Origin: VRUE01 sp963796705
GTDB taxonomy: Bacteria; Actinomycetota; Thermoleophilia; Solirubrobacterales; 70-9
NCBI GenBank assembly: GCA_963796705.1
Contig: CAWCMK010000001.1
Coordinates: 372,001-436,000 of the forward strand
Direction: 5' to 3'
Length of the DNA stretch: 64,000 bases
Part shown: positions 17,117 through 26,057 of the stretch, in pieces
How the letters are laid out: the number at the start of each line of letters is the position of its first letter
Position numbering within the stretch: position 1 is the first letter of the stretch
The notes under the pieces: model-generated
Databases searched by the model: none
What the model saw: the letters and a program-made list of their open reading frames with translations, nothing else
Told to the model about the DNA's origin: nothing
Translations under genes and position numbers: made by a program

Positions 17117-18277
17117 CTAGGGGGTGCCGCCGGTGAACTTCACATATGCCTTCCAGGCCGGCTTCGGCGTGAAGCCCGCACCGAAGAGGCCCGAGCCTCC
17201 ACAGAAGTTGCAATTGCCGGGCTCATCATCGACCGAGAACCAGAAGACGCGCTGCAGCTTCCACGCGGCCTGATGGCGCTCGAGCAGGTTGAAGGCCCCC
17301 TTCAGTTCCCTCGCCTGGCCCCGGGCGCCCTTCGCGAACCGGTCGCCGATACCGGCGGGCGGTTCAGAGCTCCAGCCGAGCTCGGTGATCCAGAGCCCCT
17401 TGGCGCCGTCGCCCGCTTCGCGCAGGACCCCCCTGACCCGTTCGATCTCGCCCGGCAGCTGGTGGTAGTCGATCGAGTAGGGATGCAGGGCGACCCCCTG
17501 GAACTTGCTCTTGATCCCGGGCGTGCTGCGATACATCTGGCTGAGGAATTCGGTCGCCAGGAAGGCCGGGCGCGGCCTCATCTTCCTGTAGGTGCCGCGC
17601 GCTTCCTTGGGTTCGGCGAAGAGGCCGGCGAGGAGCAGCCGCGCGCCCGGATCGACCGCCTTGATCGTCGCCTCGGAGAGCTTCACCAGCTTGCCGTAAG
17701 CCGCCGGGTTGGGCCGGGCGACGAAGTACTTGAAGTTCGGCTCGTTCCAGATCTGCCACATGCGGATCGGGGCATAGGGAACGCTGGGGTGTTGGCTCCA
17801 GAATTCCCCATTGGGGCCGTAGCGTTCAACCGCCTCGCGCAGGAACCGCTCCCAGCCGGAGCGCTCGGCGGCGGTCTTCACGGGAAGTTCGCGGGGAGCG
17901 AAGCTGTCGGATGCGCGGTTCACCGAGACCGACTTGATCGCCCAGATCGGGGCGCCGCTGATGAAGGGCAGCGCTTCGATGCCGCTCGCCGCCGTTCCCG
18001 CGACCATCGAGTCGACGTAGCCCCAATCGGGGCTGCCCTTGGCGCTTTCCACGGCGCTCCATTCGATCGGGAAGCGCAGCGAGCTGACGCCCCCGCGCTG
18101 CAGCCGCGCAAACTCTGATTCGGTCGGCAGCGACTGCGGCGCGACCCCCCAGAAGCCGGCGGGCAGGGCGCTGGCGGTTGCCGCAGCAAAGGCCGCGACC
18201 AGCGCCAGGGACGTCAATCCGAGCGTGAGTGTGCGAACAGCCCGCCGCCGCCGGCGGTAATCCTGCCTTTGCCTCAC
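17117..18277 (-). CDS. secreted clan GH-A glycoside hydrolase (GH39/GH5-like)
   Basis: 386 residues from the GTG at 18277. A longer in-frame start would overlap the next gene. A signal or TM segment covers about 16-37. The acid/base Glu179 lies in IWNEPN and the nucleophile Glu299 in WITELGWS, the diagnostic clan GH-A pair about 120 residues apart. A Cys pair (NCNFCGG) near the C terminus may form a disulphide outside the cell. The substrate is unknown; its position beside the polysaccharide locus suggests glycan trimming, by inference. Confidence 0.75.
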   Translation of the reverse strand: MRQRQDYRRRRRAVRTLTLGLTSLALVAAFAAATASALPAGFWGVAPQSLPTESEFARLQRGGVSSLRFPIEWSAVESAKGSPDWGYVDSMVAGTAASGIEALPFISGAPIWAIKSVSVNRASDSFAPRELPVKTAAERSGWERFLREAVERYGPNGEFWSQHPSVPYAPIRMWQIWNEPNFKYFVARPNPAAYGKLVKLSEATIKAVDPGARLLLAGLFAEPKEARGTYRKMRPRPAFLATEFLSQMYRSTPGIKSKFQGVALHPYSIDYHQLPGEIERVRGVLREAGDGAKGLWITELGWSSEPPAGIGDRFAKGARGQARELKGAFNLLERHQAAWKLQRVFWFSVDDEPGNCNFCGGSGLFGAGFTPKPAWKAYVKFTGGTP

Positions 18278-18284
18278 CGGAAAA

Positions 18285-18839
18285 CTAGCCCGCCCGAGGC
18301 GTCGAGAGGCCGCCCTCGGCGCCGTGGTGACGGCGCTGACGGACCAAGAACACGCCGAGGGAGACCGCCGCCAGCGCTGCAAGCGCGATCAGGATCGGGA
18401 CCAGGGGCGAGCTTTCGCCGCCGCTGGACGGCGACTTTTCGGCGGCGTGGAGAGCAGGACTCGGTGCGGGATTCTGCTTAGCGGTGGACTGGCCGTGGTG
18501 TGGGCTAGGCTGGTGCGGTTCCGGAAGGCTTTCCGAACCGGTCTTCACTGTTTGCGATGGGACCCCACCCGAATTGACTTCCGCCGGAGCCGGTTCATGC
18601 GAGCTCGTATTAGACGGCGTGCCGCCGCCGCCCTGGTTCGAGCTCTTGGCGATCGGCTGGTGTTCGGAAGAGTGGTGGTGGGGTCCGGCGGAGGGAAGCC
18701 CGGTTTCGTACTGGACTCCACTCGAGCCTTCGGCCTGAGCAAGGACTGGGAAACACATCAATGCAGACAGAGCAAGCATCGAACAGGCCACGAGGCTCCC
18801 GCGCGAAGGCACGATCCGAAGGTGGCGCTTCCCGTCCAT
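18285..18839 (-). CDS. exported low-complexity protein with C-terminal membrane anchor
   Basis: 184 residues. An N-terminal signal (about 15-36, ending VLAQA) is followed by about 110 residues rich in Ser, Pro, His, Gly and Glu with no fold signature. A TM helix (about 150-171) and a basic RQRRHHG tail follow, so the low-complexity part should sit outside, tethered by the C-terminal helix. No LPxTG is present. The 5' end overlaps the start of the divergent ligase gene by 79 bp unless a later start (Met21 at 18779) is used. Confidence 0.65.
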   Translation of the reverse strand: MDGKRHLRIVPSRGSLVACSMLALSALMCFPVLAQAEGSSGVQYETGLPSAGPHHHSSEHQPIAKSSNQGGGGTPSNTSSHEPAPAEVNSGGVPSQTVKTGSESLPEPHQPSPHHGQSTAKQNPAPSPALHAAEKSPSSGGESSPLVPILIALAALAAVSLGVFLVRQRRHHGAEGGLSTPRAG

Positions 18840-20764
18840 ATAGATCAAGATTAGAGCAATCGACGGCGTTCCTCGCCCCCTGTGCCTTGATCGTGGGCCT
18901 GGGCCTGAGCGGCGGCGGCTTCGACGTCGTCGACCGTCACATCGCGGGACTGGCGACGTGGGGGGTCGTGGTGGTGCTGATCGTCTTCGGGGCCGCGTCC
19001 TCGGCGCGGATCGGCAGGCCCCTTTACTGGATTTCCGGGCTGCTGGGCGCTCTGGGGGTCTGGTCGGCACTTTCATCCTCTTGGTCGGGGTCGGTCGAGT
19101 TGAGCGTGATCGAGGCAGATCGCGTCCTCGTCTACCTAGGTTTCCTGCTAGCCGCGTTTCTCCTTGCCCAAACCACCGAAAGGCGCGAACGTTTCGCTGA
19201 AGGGATCGCGGTCGGCTTCGCGATCGTCGTGCTCGCCGGGCTCGGCAGCCGCCTGCTCCCGCATGTGATCGAGGTCTCCGAAGGCCTGGGCAGCGGTTCG
19301 CGCCTGCGCTATCCGCTGGGCTACTGGAACGCCAACGCAACGATGTGCGGGATCACCGTGGCGCTGCTGCTGTGGATGAGCCGCAGATCCCGCTGGCAGG
19401 CGCTGCGCTGGCTTTCGGTCGCCCTCATCCCGGCGACCCTGCTGACCCTCTACTTCACGTACTCGCGCGGCGGCCTCGTCACCCTCGCCGTCGCCAGCCT
19501 CGTGCTGCTGGCGCTCTCCGCGGATCGGCTCTGGCTCCTTGGCACCTTGGTTATCGGTGCTCTTGGCGCGCTGCCGGCGCTGCTCGCCGTCCCGGCGCGC
19601 CACAGCCTGGCCACCAACACGATCGATCAGGCCTCGGTCGAACAGGGTGTCACCGTGCTGCTGATCCTCCTGGCCGGCACCGGACTCTGCCTGGCGCTCT
19701 TCGCCGCCCTGCGCAGGCTCGAGGCGCGCGGTGGCGGCGCCACGGCCCGCGCCCTCTCCCTCTCCCGCGACCCGAGAGTGCTCAGGCGGCTGGCGCTTGC
19801 CGGGGCACTGCTGGCCGTGGTCGCCGTGGCCCTCGTCGGCCAGCGCGCCTGGCATCAGTTCTCGAGCTCTGAAATCCAGGCCCCCTCGCAAAATCCCAGC
19901 CAGCACCTCGAAAGCTTCTCCGGGACCGGCCGCCACGACTACTGGCGAGTGGCGATCGATGCCTGGCAAGAAGCGCCACTGATCGGGCACGGGGCCGGGA
20001 CCTACGTCTTCTCCTGGGATCAGTTGCGCTCGATCTACCTGCCAGCGCTTGACGCGCACTCGCTGTACCTGGAGTCGTTCGCCGAGCTCGGGGTGATCGG
20101 CGGTCTGCTCGTGCTCGGCTTCGTGCTCGGCGCGATCTGGGTGGCCTTCGTCGCCTGGCGCGCCGCGCCGCCGGAGCGCCGCGAGGCGCTGGCGGCGCTA
20201 CTCGCGGCGATGGTCGCCTTCGCCGTCGCGGCGGGCTTTGACTGGTTCTGGGAGATCGCCGGCCTCGGCGCGGTTTTCATACTCGCCGCCGGGGCTCTGG
20301 CGGCCGCCCGCTGCGAGCAGCTGGCGCTCAAGCCCGCCTCGGCGCGAGGCCAGCGCAGCTTCGGCCTGGCCGTCGGCGGCCTCGCGCTCGCCTGGCTGGC
20401 GGCGCTCGCCCTGATCGGTCCGCTGCTCGTCGAACACGAGATCGAATCCAGCAAGGCGGCGGTTGGCCGCGGCGATCTCTCCAGCGCTGCCAACCACGCG
20501 GAAACCGCGCACTCGATCGAGCCCTGGGCGGCGTCCCCCTATCTGCAGCTCGGGCTGGTCGCCGAGCGGGCGGGCGAATACCCGCGGGCAGCGGAAATGC
20601 TCGGCAAGGCGATCGAACGCGAAGACCGCAACTGGGAGCTCTACGCCCTGCGCTCACGGGTCGAGCGGGAGAACCGGGATCCGGTGGCCGCCCAAGGTGA
20701 CTTCGAAGAAGCGCGCCGCCTCAACCCGCTGGCCCCCCGCCAGCTTCAGGAAGGCCGCGAATGA
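18761..20764 (+). CDS. O-antigen ligase/polymerase-family membrane protein with C-terminal TPRs
   Basis: 667 residues. About ten TM helices span residues 35-540. The Wzy_C region is marked by YSRGGLVTL and by GHGAGTYVFSW followed by HSLYLESFAELGVIGG, where ligases carry a catalytic Arg and His. Residues about 565-660 are TPR-like helices. It should polymerise or attach lipid-linked glycan on the outer membrane face. The start at 18761 overlaps the divergent gene. The next downstream candidates (TTG/GTG near codons 43-45) would cut the first TM helix, so I keep 18761. Confidence 0.82.
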   Translation: MQTEQASNRPRGSRAKARSEGGASRPYRSRLEQSTAFLAPCALIVGLGLSGGGFDVVDRHIAGLATWGVVVVLIVFGAASSARIGRPLYWISGLLGALGVWSALSSSWSGSVELSVIEADRVLVYLGFLLAAFLLAQTTERRERFAEGIAVGFAIVVLAGLGSRLLPHVIEVSEGLGSGSRLRYPLGYWNANATMCGITVALLLWMSRRSRWQALRWLSVALIPATLLTLYFTYSRGGLVTLAVASLVLLALSADRLWLLGTLVIGALGALPALLAVPARHSLATNTIDQASVEQGVTVLLILLAGTGLCLALFAALRRLEARGGGATARALSLSRDPRVLRRLALAGALLAVVAVALVGQRAWHQFSSSEIQAPSQNPSQHLESFSGTGRHDYWRVAIDAWQEAPLIGHGAGTYVFSWDQLRSIYLPALDAHSLYLESFAELGVIGGLLVLGFVLGAIWVAFVAWRAAPPERREALAALLAAMVAFAVAAGFDWFWEIAGLGAVFILAAGALAAARCEQLALKPASARGQRSFGLAVGGLALAWLAALALIGPLLVEHEIESSKAAVGRGDLSSAANHAETAHSIEPWAASPYLQLGLVAERAGEYPRAAEMLGKAIEREDRNWELYALRSRVERENRDPVAAQGDFEEARRLNPLAPRQLQEGRE

Positions 20765-22257
20765 CGCCGCGGGCGAAGACATCCTCGGCGCCGGCCGAGG
20801 GGCCGGCGCCGACCCAGCCTGCCTCGGCCGCGGGCGGCCCCGGCGGAGTGCCGCCGGAGGGAACGATCGCGGAGGAGATGCGCCAGCGGGGCGCCCTGCT
20901 GCGCCGCCTGCTGGCAAGCGGCGATTGGGTGGCTTTGGTTGTGGCGCTCTGCGTGGCGACCGCGGCGACCTCGAGCGCCGACGTCGCGACCCTCTTCTGG
21001 GCCGTCCTCCTCACCCCGGTGATAATCCTGGTCTTCAAACTGCAGGGGCTCTACGATCACGACCACCGCCGGATCCGTCACAGCACCCTGGATGAGTTGC
21101 CGGCGCTCGTCTCGGCCAGTGCCCTCGGGGTTCTCGCGCTCGACGGCCTGCTCGCCCTCACCCCCGTCGGGGCGCTGGCCGCCAGTACGGCGATCGGCGT
21201 CGGCGTCGGTCTCCTGCTGGGAAGCTTCGCGCTGCGCGCCGCGATCCGCTTCCTCTGGCACCGGCTCGTCGGGCCCGCCACGGGCGTGATCGTCGGCCCG
21301 ACGCTCGCCGCCGATCAGATCGCGCGGCGCCTCCTCACGCACCCCGAGGCCCAACTGGAGATAGTCGGTTACGTCTCCTCCTCAGAGGCCGGTACCAGCC
21401 CCAGCGACCTGCCGCGCCTGGGCACCGTCGAGGAGCTGGGCCGAATCGCCGAGGAGGAGCGCGTCGAAAGGGTGATCGTCACCGAGGAGGAGATGGGCGA
21501 AGTTGCCGCCGAGCGCCTGATCGAGGCCTGCAAGGCGATCGGACTGGGCCTCACCTTCCTGCCACGTCACCACGGCCTGCTGGGGCCCGGTATCGAGCTC
21601 AACCGCCTCGCCGAGCTCCCCGTCCTCGATTTTCGCTTCGCGGCCCCGTCGCGCTCGACGCTGGCGATGAAGCGCGGCATGGACGTCTTCATCTCGGCCT
21701 TCCTACTGCTCCTGCTGGCGCCGGTCCTCGCCGCGGTCGCGGTGATCATCCTGCTCGACACGGGCCGTCCGGTTCTCTTCCGGCAACGCCGGGCGGGCAA
21801 AGACGGGGTTCCCTTCATCGTCCTCAAGTTCCGCACGATGGTCGTCGACGCCGAGCAGCGCCTCAGCGACCTCGGAGTCGATCTGAAGGCTCTCGAGGAG
21901 CCGACCTTCAAGATGGTCGACGACCCGCGCGTGACCCGTTCGGGGCGCTGGCTGCGACGCTCGAGCCTCGATGAGTTGCCGCAGCTGGTCAACGTGCTGG
22001 CCGGGTCGATGTCGCTGGTCGGGCCGCGGCCCGAGGTCGGCGAGATCGCCGACACCTACGACGAGCGCCAGCGCCTGCGGCTGGCCGTCAAGCCCGGCAT
22101 AACCGGGCCAATGCAGGTCTACGGGCGCAGCGACCTGACCTTCGAGGAGCGCCTTGCGATGGAGCGCGACTACCTCGACAACCTCTCAATCACCGGCGAT
22201 TTGGCGATCCTCCTGCGCACCCCGGGGGCGATCGTGCGCGGCGAAGGGGCCTACTAA
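20761..22257 (+). CDS. polyprenyl-phosphate sugar-1-phosphate transferase (WbaP-like)
   Basis: 498 residues. N-terminal TM helices (about 45-165) are followed by a CoA_binding_3-like domain (about 170-290). The C-terminal bacterial sugar transferase domain (about 300-498) has its membrane helix, KFRTM, the DELPQL segment and VGPRPE. It transfers a sugar 1-phosphate from a nucleotide sugar to undecaprenyl phosphate, the first step of repeat-unit assembly. The first sugar cannot be told from sequence. It starts with an ATGA overlap on the ligase gene. Confidence 0.93.
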   Translation: MTPRAKTSSAPAEGPAPTQPASAAGGPGGVPPEGTIAEEMRQRGALLRRLLASGDWVALVVALCVATAATSSADVATLFWAVLLTPVIILVFKLQGLYDHDHRRIRHSTLDELPALVSASALGVLALDGLLALTPVGALAASTAIGVGVGLLLGSFALRAAIRFLWHRLVGPATGVIVGPTLAADQIARRLLTHPEAQLEIVGYVSSSEAGTSPSDLPRLGTVEELGRIAEEERVERVIVTEEEMGEVAAERLIEACKAIGLGLTFLPRHHGLLGPGIELNRLAELPVLDFRFAAPSRSTLAMKRGMDVFISAFLLLLLAPVLAAVAVIILLDTGRPVLFRQRRAGKDGVPFIVLKFRTMVVDAEQRLSDLGVDLKALEEPTFKMVDDPRVTRSGRWLRRSSLDELPQLVNVLAGSMSLVGPRPEVGEIADTYDERQRLRLAVKPGITGPMQVYGRSDLTFEERLAMERDYLDNLSITGDLAILLRTPGAIVRGEGAY

Positions 22258-22269
22258 TCTTCGCCGGCG

Positions 22270-23361
22270 ATGAGCGAGCCCACAGACACAGCGCAGCCCG
22301 GGCGCCACAACGGCCTGGCCGAGACCTCGCCTGACCCTGACCGCACGATTCTCGTCGCCGGCGGTGGCGGCTACATCGGCTGCATCCTCGTTCCCCGTCT
22401 GCTCGACCGCGGCTACCGGGTGCGGCTGCTGGACCGCCTCTACTTCGGCGAGGAGGCCCTCGGGTCCTTCCGCGACCGGATCGAGCTGATCGTTGCCGAT
22501 ATCCGCAACATCCCCGACGCGGCTCTCGAGGGGATCGACGGGGTGATCAACCTCGCCGGGCTCAGCAACGACCCAACCGCTGAATTCAACCCGGAGGCCA
22601 ACTGGGAGATGAACGCGATCGCGACCGAGGAGCTCGGTCGCAGCTGCCTCGAGCGCGGCATCGAACGCTACGTTTTCGCCTCCTCGTGCTCGCTGTATGA
22701 CGGGCTGCCGGCCGGGATGCACGCGGAGGACGCGCCGATCGAGCCGCGGGCCGCCTACGCGACATCGAAGCGCTACGGCGAGGAGAAGCTCACCGAGATG
22801 GTCGCCCAGGGACTCTGTCCGGTGATTCTGCGCAACGGCACCGTTTACGGCTGGAGCCCGCGCATGCGCTTCGACCTGGTCGTCAACACCTTCGTCAAGG
22901 ACGCCCTCCTCTCGGGCACCCTCAACCTGCACGGCGGTGGCTGGATGTGGCGGCCGCTGGTCGACGTGCAGGACTGTGCCGACGCGATGATTGCCGCCCT
23001 CGAGGCACCCGCCGAGAAGGTGAGGGGCGAGATCTTCAACGTCGTTCACTCCAACTACCAGATCCGCGAGCTGGCGATGATCGTCGCCGGCTCGGTGCAG
23101 CTCACCGGCCGCGACGTGCGCCTCGAGGAGGCACCGGCGCCGGCGGTCGCCCGCGACTACGAGTGCTCCAACGCGAAGCTCTCGACAACCCTGGGAATCA
23201 TTCCCAGGCGCTCTGTTTTGGAGTCGGTCACCGAGCTACTCGAGCGGGTCGAAGGCATGAGCGCCGCCCAGCTCACCGACCCGCACGGTTACAACATCCG
23301 CTGGCTGGAACTCCTCTGCGAGGTAAAGCCGGCCCTCGAGGCCTTTCCGGCGGTCCTGTGA
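22270..23361 (+). CDS. NAD-dependent sugar epimerase/dehydratase (extended SDR)
   Basis: 363 residues. After a 24-residue polar leader, GGGGYIG (31-37) binds NAD. Ser138/Ser139 in FASSCS and Tyr163-x3-Lys167 (YATSK) form the catalytic set. It acts on a nucleotide sugar; 4-epimerase, 4,6-dehydratase or reductase cannot be separated by eye. It lies 12 bp after the phosphoglycosyltransferase gene, and its stop overlaps the GTG of rmlD, so it belongs to the same operon. Confidence 0.85.
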   Translation: MSEPTDTAQPGRHNGLAETSPDPDRTILVAGGGGYIGCILVPRLLDRGYRVRLLDRLYFGEEALGSFRDRIELIVADIRNIPDAALEGIDGVINLAGLSNDPTAEFNPEANWEMNAIATEELGRSCLERGIERYVFASSCSLYDGLPAGMHAEDAPIEPRAAYATSKRYGEEKLTEMVAQGLCPVILRNGTVYGWSPRMRFDLVVNTFVKDALLSGTLNLHGGGWMWRPLVDVQDCADAMIAALEAPAEKVRGEIFNVVHSNYQIRELAMIVAGSVQLTGRDVRLEEAPAPAVARDYECSNAKLSTTLGIIPRRSVLESVTELLERVEGMSAAQLTDPHGYNIRWLELLCEVKPALEAFPAVL

Positions 23362-24227
23362 GGGCGCTGATCACCGGCGGGGCGGGCCAGCTGGGCCACG
23401 ACCTGAGCGAGCTCCTGGGAGCCGACTCGGCATTCCCCTTCACGCACGCCGAGCTGGACATCGGCGATGAGGCGGCGATCGAGCGGGCCCTGGCCGCGGT
23501 CGAGCCCGACGTGATCTTCAACTGCGCCGCCTTCCACAACGTCGACGAATGCGAGGTCGAGGTCCAGCGCGCCTGGGCGATCAACGTGCTCGCCGTCAGG
23601 AACCTCGCCTCGCGGGGCGTGCCGCTGGTCCACATCTCGACCAACTACGTCTTCGACGGCGAGCGTGAGGAGCCCTATCCGGAGGACCACCCGCCGTCGC
23701 CGATGTCCTACTACGCGCTCTCCAAGCTGGCCGGGGAGTACGCGGCGCTGGCCTACGGCGAGCGAGCGCTGGTCATCCGAACCGCAGGCCTCTACGGGAC
23801 CCAGGGAAACGCCTCCAAGGGGGGCAACTTCGTACAGCGGATCATCGCCGCGGCGGGCGCCAGGGGCTCACTCGAGGTGGTCGCCGATCAGCGCCTGCAG
23901 CCGACCTTCACCGCGGACCTCGCCGCGGCGCTGATCGAGGCGGTGGAGGCCGGCGCGGAGGGAGTCCTGCACCTGACGGCGAGCGGTTCCTGCTCGTGGT
24001 TTGAGTACACGCGGGCGATCATGGAGCTGGCGGGAATCGATGTGCCGATCGATCCGACCGAGACGACCGTCCCCGAGGGAGGCGCGGCGCGGCCGCGCAA
24101 CGGCGTCCTGGCGCACCCGCGGGCCGACTCGCTCGGGCTGAGGCCGCTGCGGCACTGGCGCGAGGCACTTGAGGATTACATGACCCGGGCCGGCTTGGCC
24201 AAGGTCCCGACGAGCGAGAAAGGCTAG
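23358..24227 (+). CDS. rmlD: dTDP-4-dehydrorhamnose reductase (copy 1)
   Basis: 289 residues from the GTG at 23358, in a GTGA overlap with the previous stop. The much longer upstream open frame is a shadow. TGGAGQLGHDL binds NADPH, and STNYVFDG and YYALSKLAGE carry the catalytic Ser/Thr and Tyr-x3-Lys. It reduces dTDP-4-keto-L-rhamnose to dTDP-L-rhamnose. A second rmlD lies at 27932-28777; the two differ widely, so one may act on another sugar. Confidence 0.88.
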   Translation: MRALITGGAGQLGHDLSELLGADSAFPFTHAELDIGDEAAIERALAAVEPDVIFNCAAFHNVDECEVEVQRAWAINVLAVRNLASRGVPLVHISTNYVFDGEREEPYPEDHPPSPMSYYALSKLAGEYAALAYGERALVIRTAGLYGTQGNASKGGNFVQRIIAAAGARGSLEVVADQRLQPTFTADLAAALIEAVEAGAEGVLHLTASGSCSWFEYTRAIMELAGIDVPIDPTETTVPEGGAARPRNGVLAHPRADSLGLRPLRHWREALEDYMTRAGLAKVPTSEKG

Positions 24228-24235
24228 GTGGGGAT

Positions 24236-24808
24236 TTGCGCGCTCTGGAGACCAGACTGCAGGGGCCGATCCTGGTGGAGCTCGTCAAGCACGGCGACGA
24301 GCGCGGGTTCTTCGCCGAGACCTACCGCAAGGACAGCTTCGCCGAGCTTGGCATCAAGGACGAGTTCCTCCAGGACAACCACTCGCGCTCGGGGCGCGGC
24401 GTGGTCCGCGGCATGCATTTCCAGCTCGGCGAGGGGGTCGCGAAGCTGGTCCGCTGCGGCCGCGGCGCGATCTATGACGCGGTGGTCGACCTGCGCCGGG
24501 GCTCGCCGACCTACGGCCAGGCCGAGGGCTTTGAGCTGAGCGAGGAGAACCTGCGCGTCCTCTACTGCCCGGTTGGCTTCGGCCATGGCTTCTGCACCCT
24601 GAGCGAGGTCGCGACGACGATCTATAAGCAGAGCGTCTATTACGCGGCGGCGCCCGAGGCCGAGCTCAGCTACAGGGACCCCGCGATTGGAATCCGGTGG
24701 CCGATCCCGGCCCAGGAGCTGAAGGCCTCCGAGAAGGACGCCGCCGCCCCGACCCTCGCCGAGCTCGAGCCGCGGCTCGAGGGGCCGCAGTTCGAATACC
24801 GCGCCTAG
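24236..24808 (+). CDS. rmlC: dTDP-4-dehydrorhamnose 3,5-epimerase
   Basis: 190 residues with a TTG start at 24236 behind AGGTGGGG. It is a cupin of normal RmlC length. DERGFFAETY, VVRGMHFQ (His is the catalytic base in the family) and CPVGFGHGFCTLS match the substrate-binding blocks. It epimerises C3 and C5 of dTDP-4-keto-6-deoxyglucose. It is the last gene of the plus-strand run and is convergent with lhgO at 12 bp. Confidence 0.93.
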   Translation: MRALETRLQGPILVELVKHGDERGFFAETYRKDSFAELGIKDEFLQDNHSRSGRGVVRGMHFQLGEGVAKLVRCGRGAIYDAVVDLRRGSPTYGQAEGFELSEENLRVLYCPVGFGHGFCTLSEVATTIYKQSVYYAAAPEAELSYRDPAIGIRWPIPAQELKASEKDAAAPTLAELEPRLEGPQFEYRA

Positions 24809-24820
24809 GCGCTCGAACCC

Positions 24821-26020
24821 TCAGCCGAAGGCGCGCTCGGCCTCCTCGGCGATCATCGCCGCGATCGCCAGCGAGGAGGTCGCGCCCGGCGAGGGCGCGT
24901 TGCGCACGTGCAGGGTCCGCTCGGTCCTCGAGAAGGCGAAGTCGTCAAGGAGGCCGCCATCGCGGCCGACCGCCTGGGCGCGAACGCCGGCAAAGGCCGG
25001 CTCGACATCAGCGGAGCTCAGCTCGGGCACATAGCGCGCCGCGGCGGCGACGAGGGTCCGGCGCAGGGCAGCATGCTTGATCTCGGTTAACCCGGTCCGC
25101 CACCAGCGGCCGAACATCCGCCATGAGCCCGGCCAGGCGAGGGCGCGAGCTAGCCCGGATGGGTCGAGCAGGGCCGTTGGTCCGATCAGCACCTCGCCGC
25201 CGATCGTCCGCGTCAGATGGACACCGAGGAACGGCAGCGAGGGGTCGGGAACCGGATAGATCAGCGAGCGAACGAGCGCCCGCCGGGAGGCCACCAGGCG
25301 CAGGTAGGAGCCGCGGAAGGGAACGATGCGCGGCTCGGCCGGGGCGCCGGCAGCCCGCGCCAGCCGGTCAGACCAGGCACCCGCGCAGCAGACCGCGTGG
25401 CGGGCCTCTGTAACCCCCTGTGCGTGGCGGATCGTGAGCGAGCGCGAGCCGGACTCGAGCCCGATCACCTCGCAGGCGGTCGAGATCGCTCCCCCGGCCT
25501 CGAGCAAATCCTCAGCGTAGGCGCGGGCGACGGCCCCGAAGTCAACGATGCCCGTCTGCGCTGAGTGCAGGCCGGCCGCTCCCCTCGCGTGCGGCTCGAG
25601 CTCGCGGATCGCGACGGCATCGAGGCGGCGCAGACCCGCGACGCCGTTGGCCGCGCCGCGCCGCGCCAGCTCTTCGAGGCCCGGTATTTCGGCCTTCTCG
25701 GCGGCGACGATCAGCTTGCCGCAGCGCTCGAAGGGGATCGCCTTCGCCTCGCAGTACTCGTAGAGCCGCGCCGCCCCCCGCACGCAGAGCTCAGCCTTCA
25801 GCGAGCCGGGCGCATAGTAGATCCCGGCGTGCACGACGCCCGAGTTATGGCCGGTCTGGTGGGCGCCCAGGCGCGGCTCGCGCTCCAGGACGCAGACGCT
25901 CTCGCTGGGCCGCCGGCGGCTCAGCTCGCGGGCGACCGCGAGGCCGACGATGCCCCCGCCCACCACGGCCACGTCGCAGCGCGCGGGGGCGGCCTCGGTC
26001 TCGACGGCTGGCTTCGGCAC
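24821..26020 (-). CDS. lhgO: L-2-hydroxyglutarate dehydrogenase/oxidase-type FAD enzyme
   Basis: 399 residues, a DAO-family flavoprotein. GGGIVGLAVARELSRR at about 20-35 binds the FAD ADP moiety, HQTGHNSGVVHAGIYY (about 55-70) is the strongly conserved LhgO block, and FLGVHLTRTIGGEVLIGPTA follows in the C-terminal half. It oxidises L-2-hydroxyglutarate to 2-oxoglutarate. Why it lies between two halves of a rhamnose locus is unclear; it may be an unrelated passenger. Confidence 0.88.
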   Translation of the reverse strand: MPKPAVETEAAPARCDVAVVGGGIVGLAVARELSRRRPSESVCVLEREPRLGAHQTGHNSGVVHAGIYYAPGSLKAELCVRGAARLYEYCEAKAIPFERCGKLIVAAEKAEIPGLEELARRGAANGVAGLRRLDAVAIRELEPHARGAAGLHSAQTGIVDFGAVARAYAEDLLEAGGAISTACEVIGLESGSRSLTIRHAQGVTEARHAVCCAGAWSDRLARAAGAPAEPRIVPFRGSYLRLVASRRALVRSLIYPVPDPSLPFLGVHLTRTIGGEVLIGPTALLDPSGLARALAWPGSWRMFGRWWRTGLTEIKHAALRRTLVAAAARYVPELSSADVEPAFAGVRAQAVGRDGGLLDDFAFSRTERTLHVRNAPSPGATSSLAIAAMIAEEAERAFG

Positions 26021-26057
26021 TGGGGGCAGTCTAGAAACGCTCGGTTAGGATGCCGCG

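Noticed and set aside
22947..23357. Long upstream extension of the rmlD frame
   Set aside because: Overlaps the coding end of the SDR gene in another frame; the GTGA junction at 23358 gives a complete RmlD.
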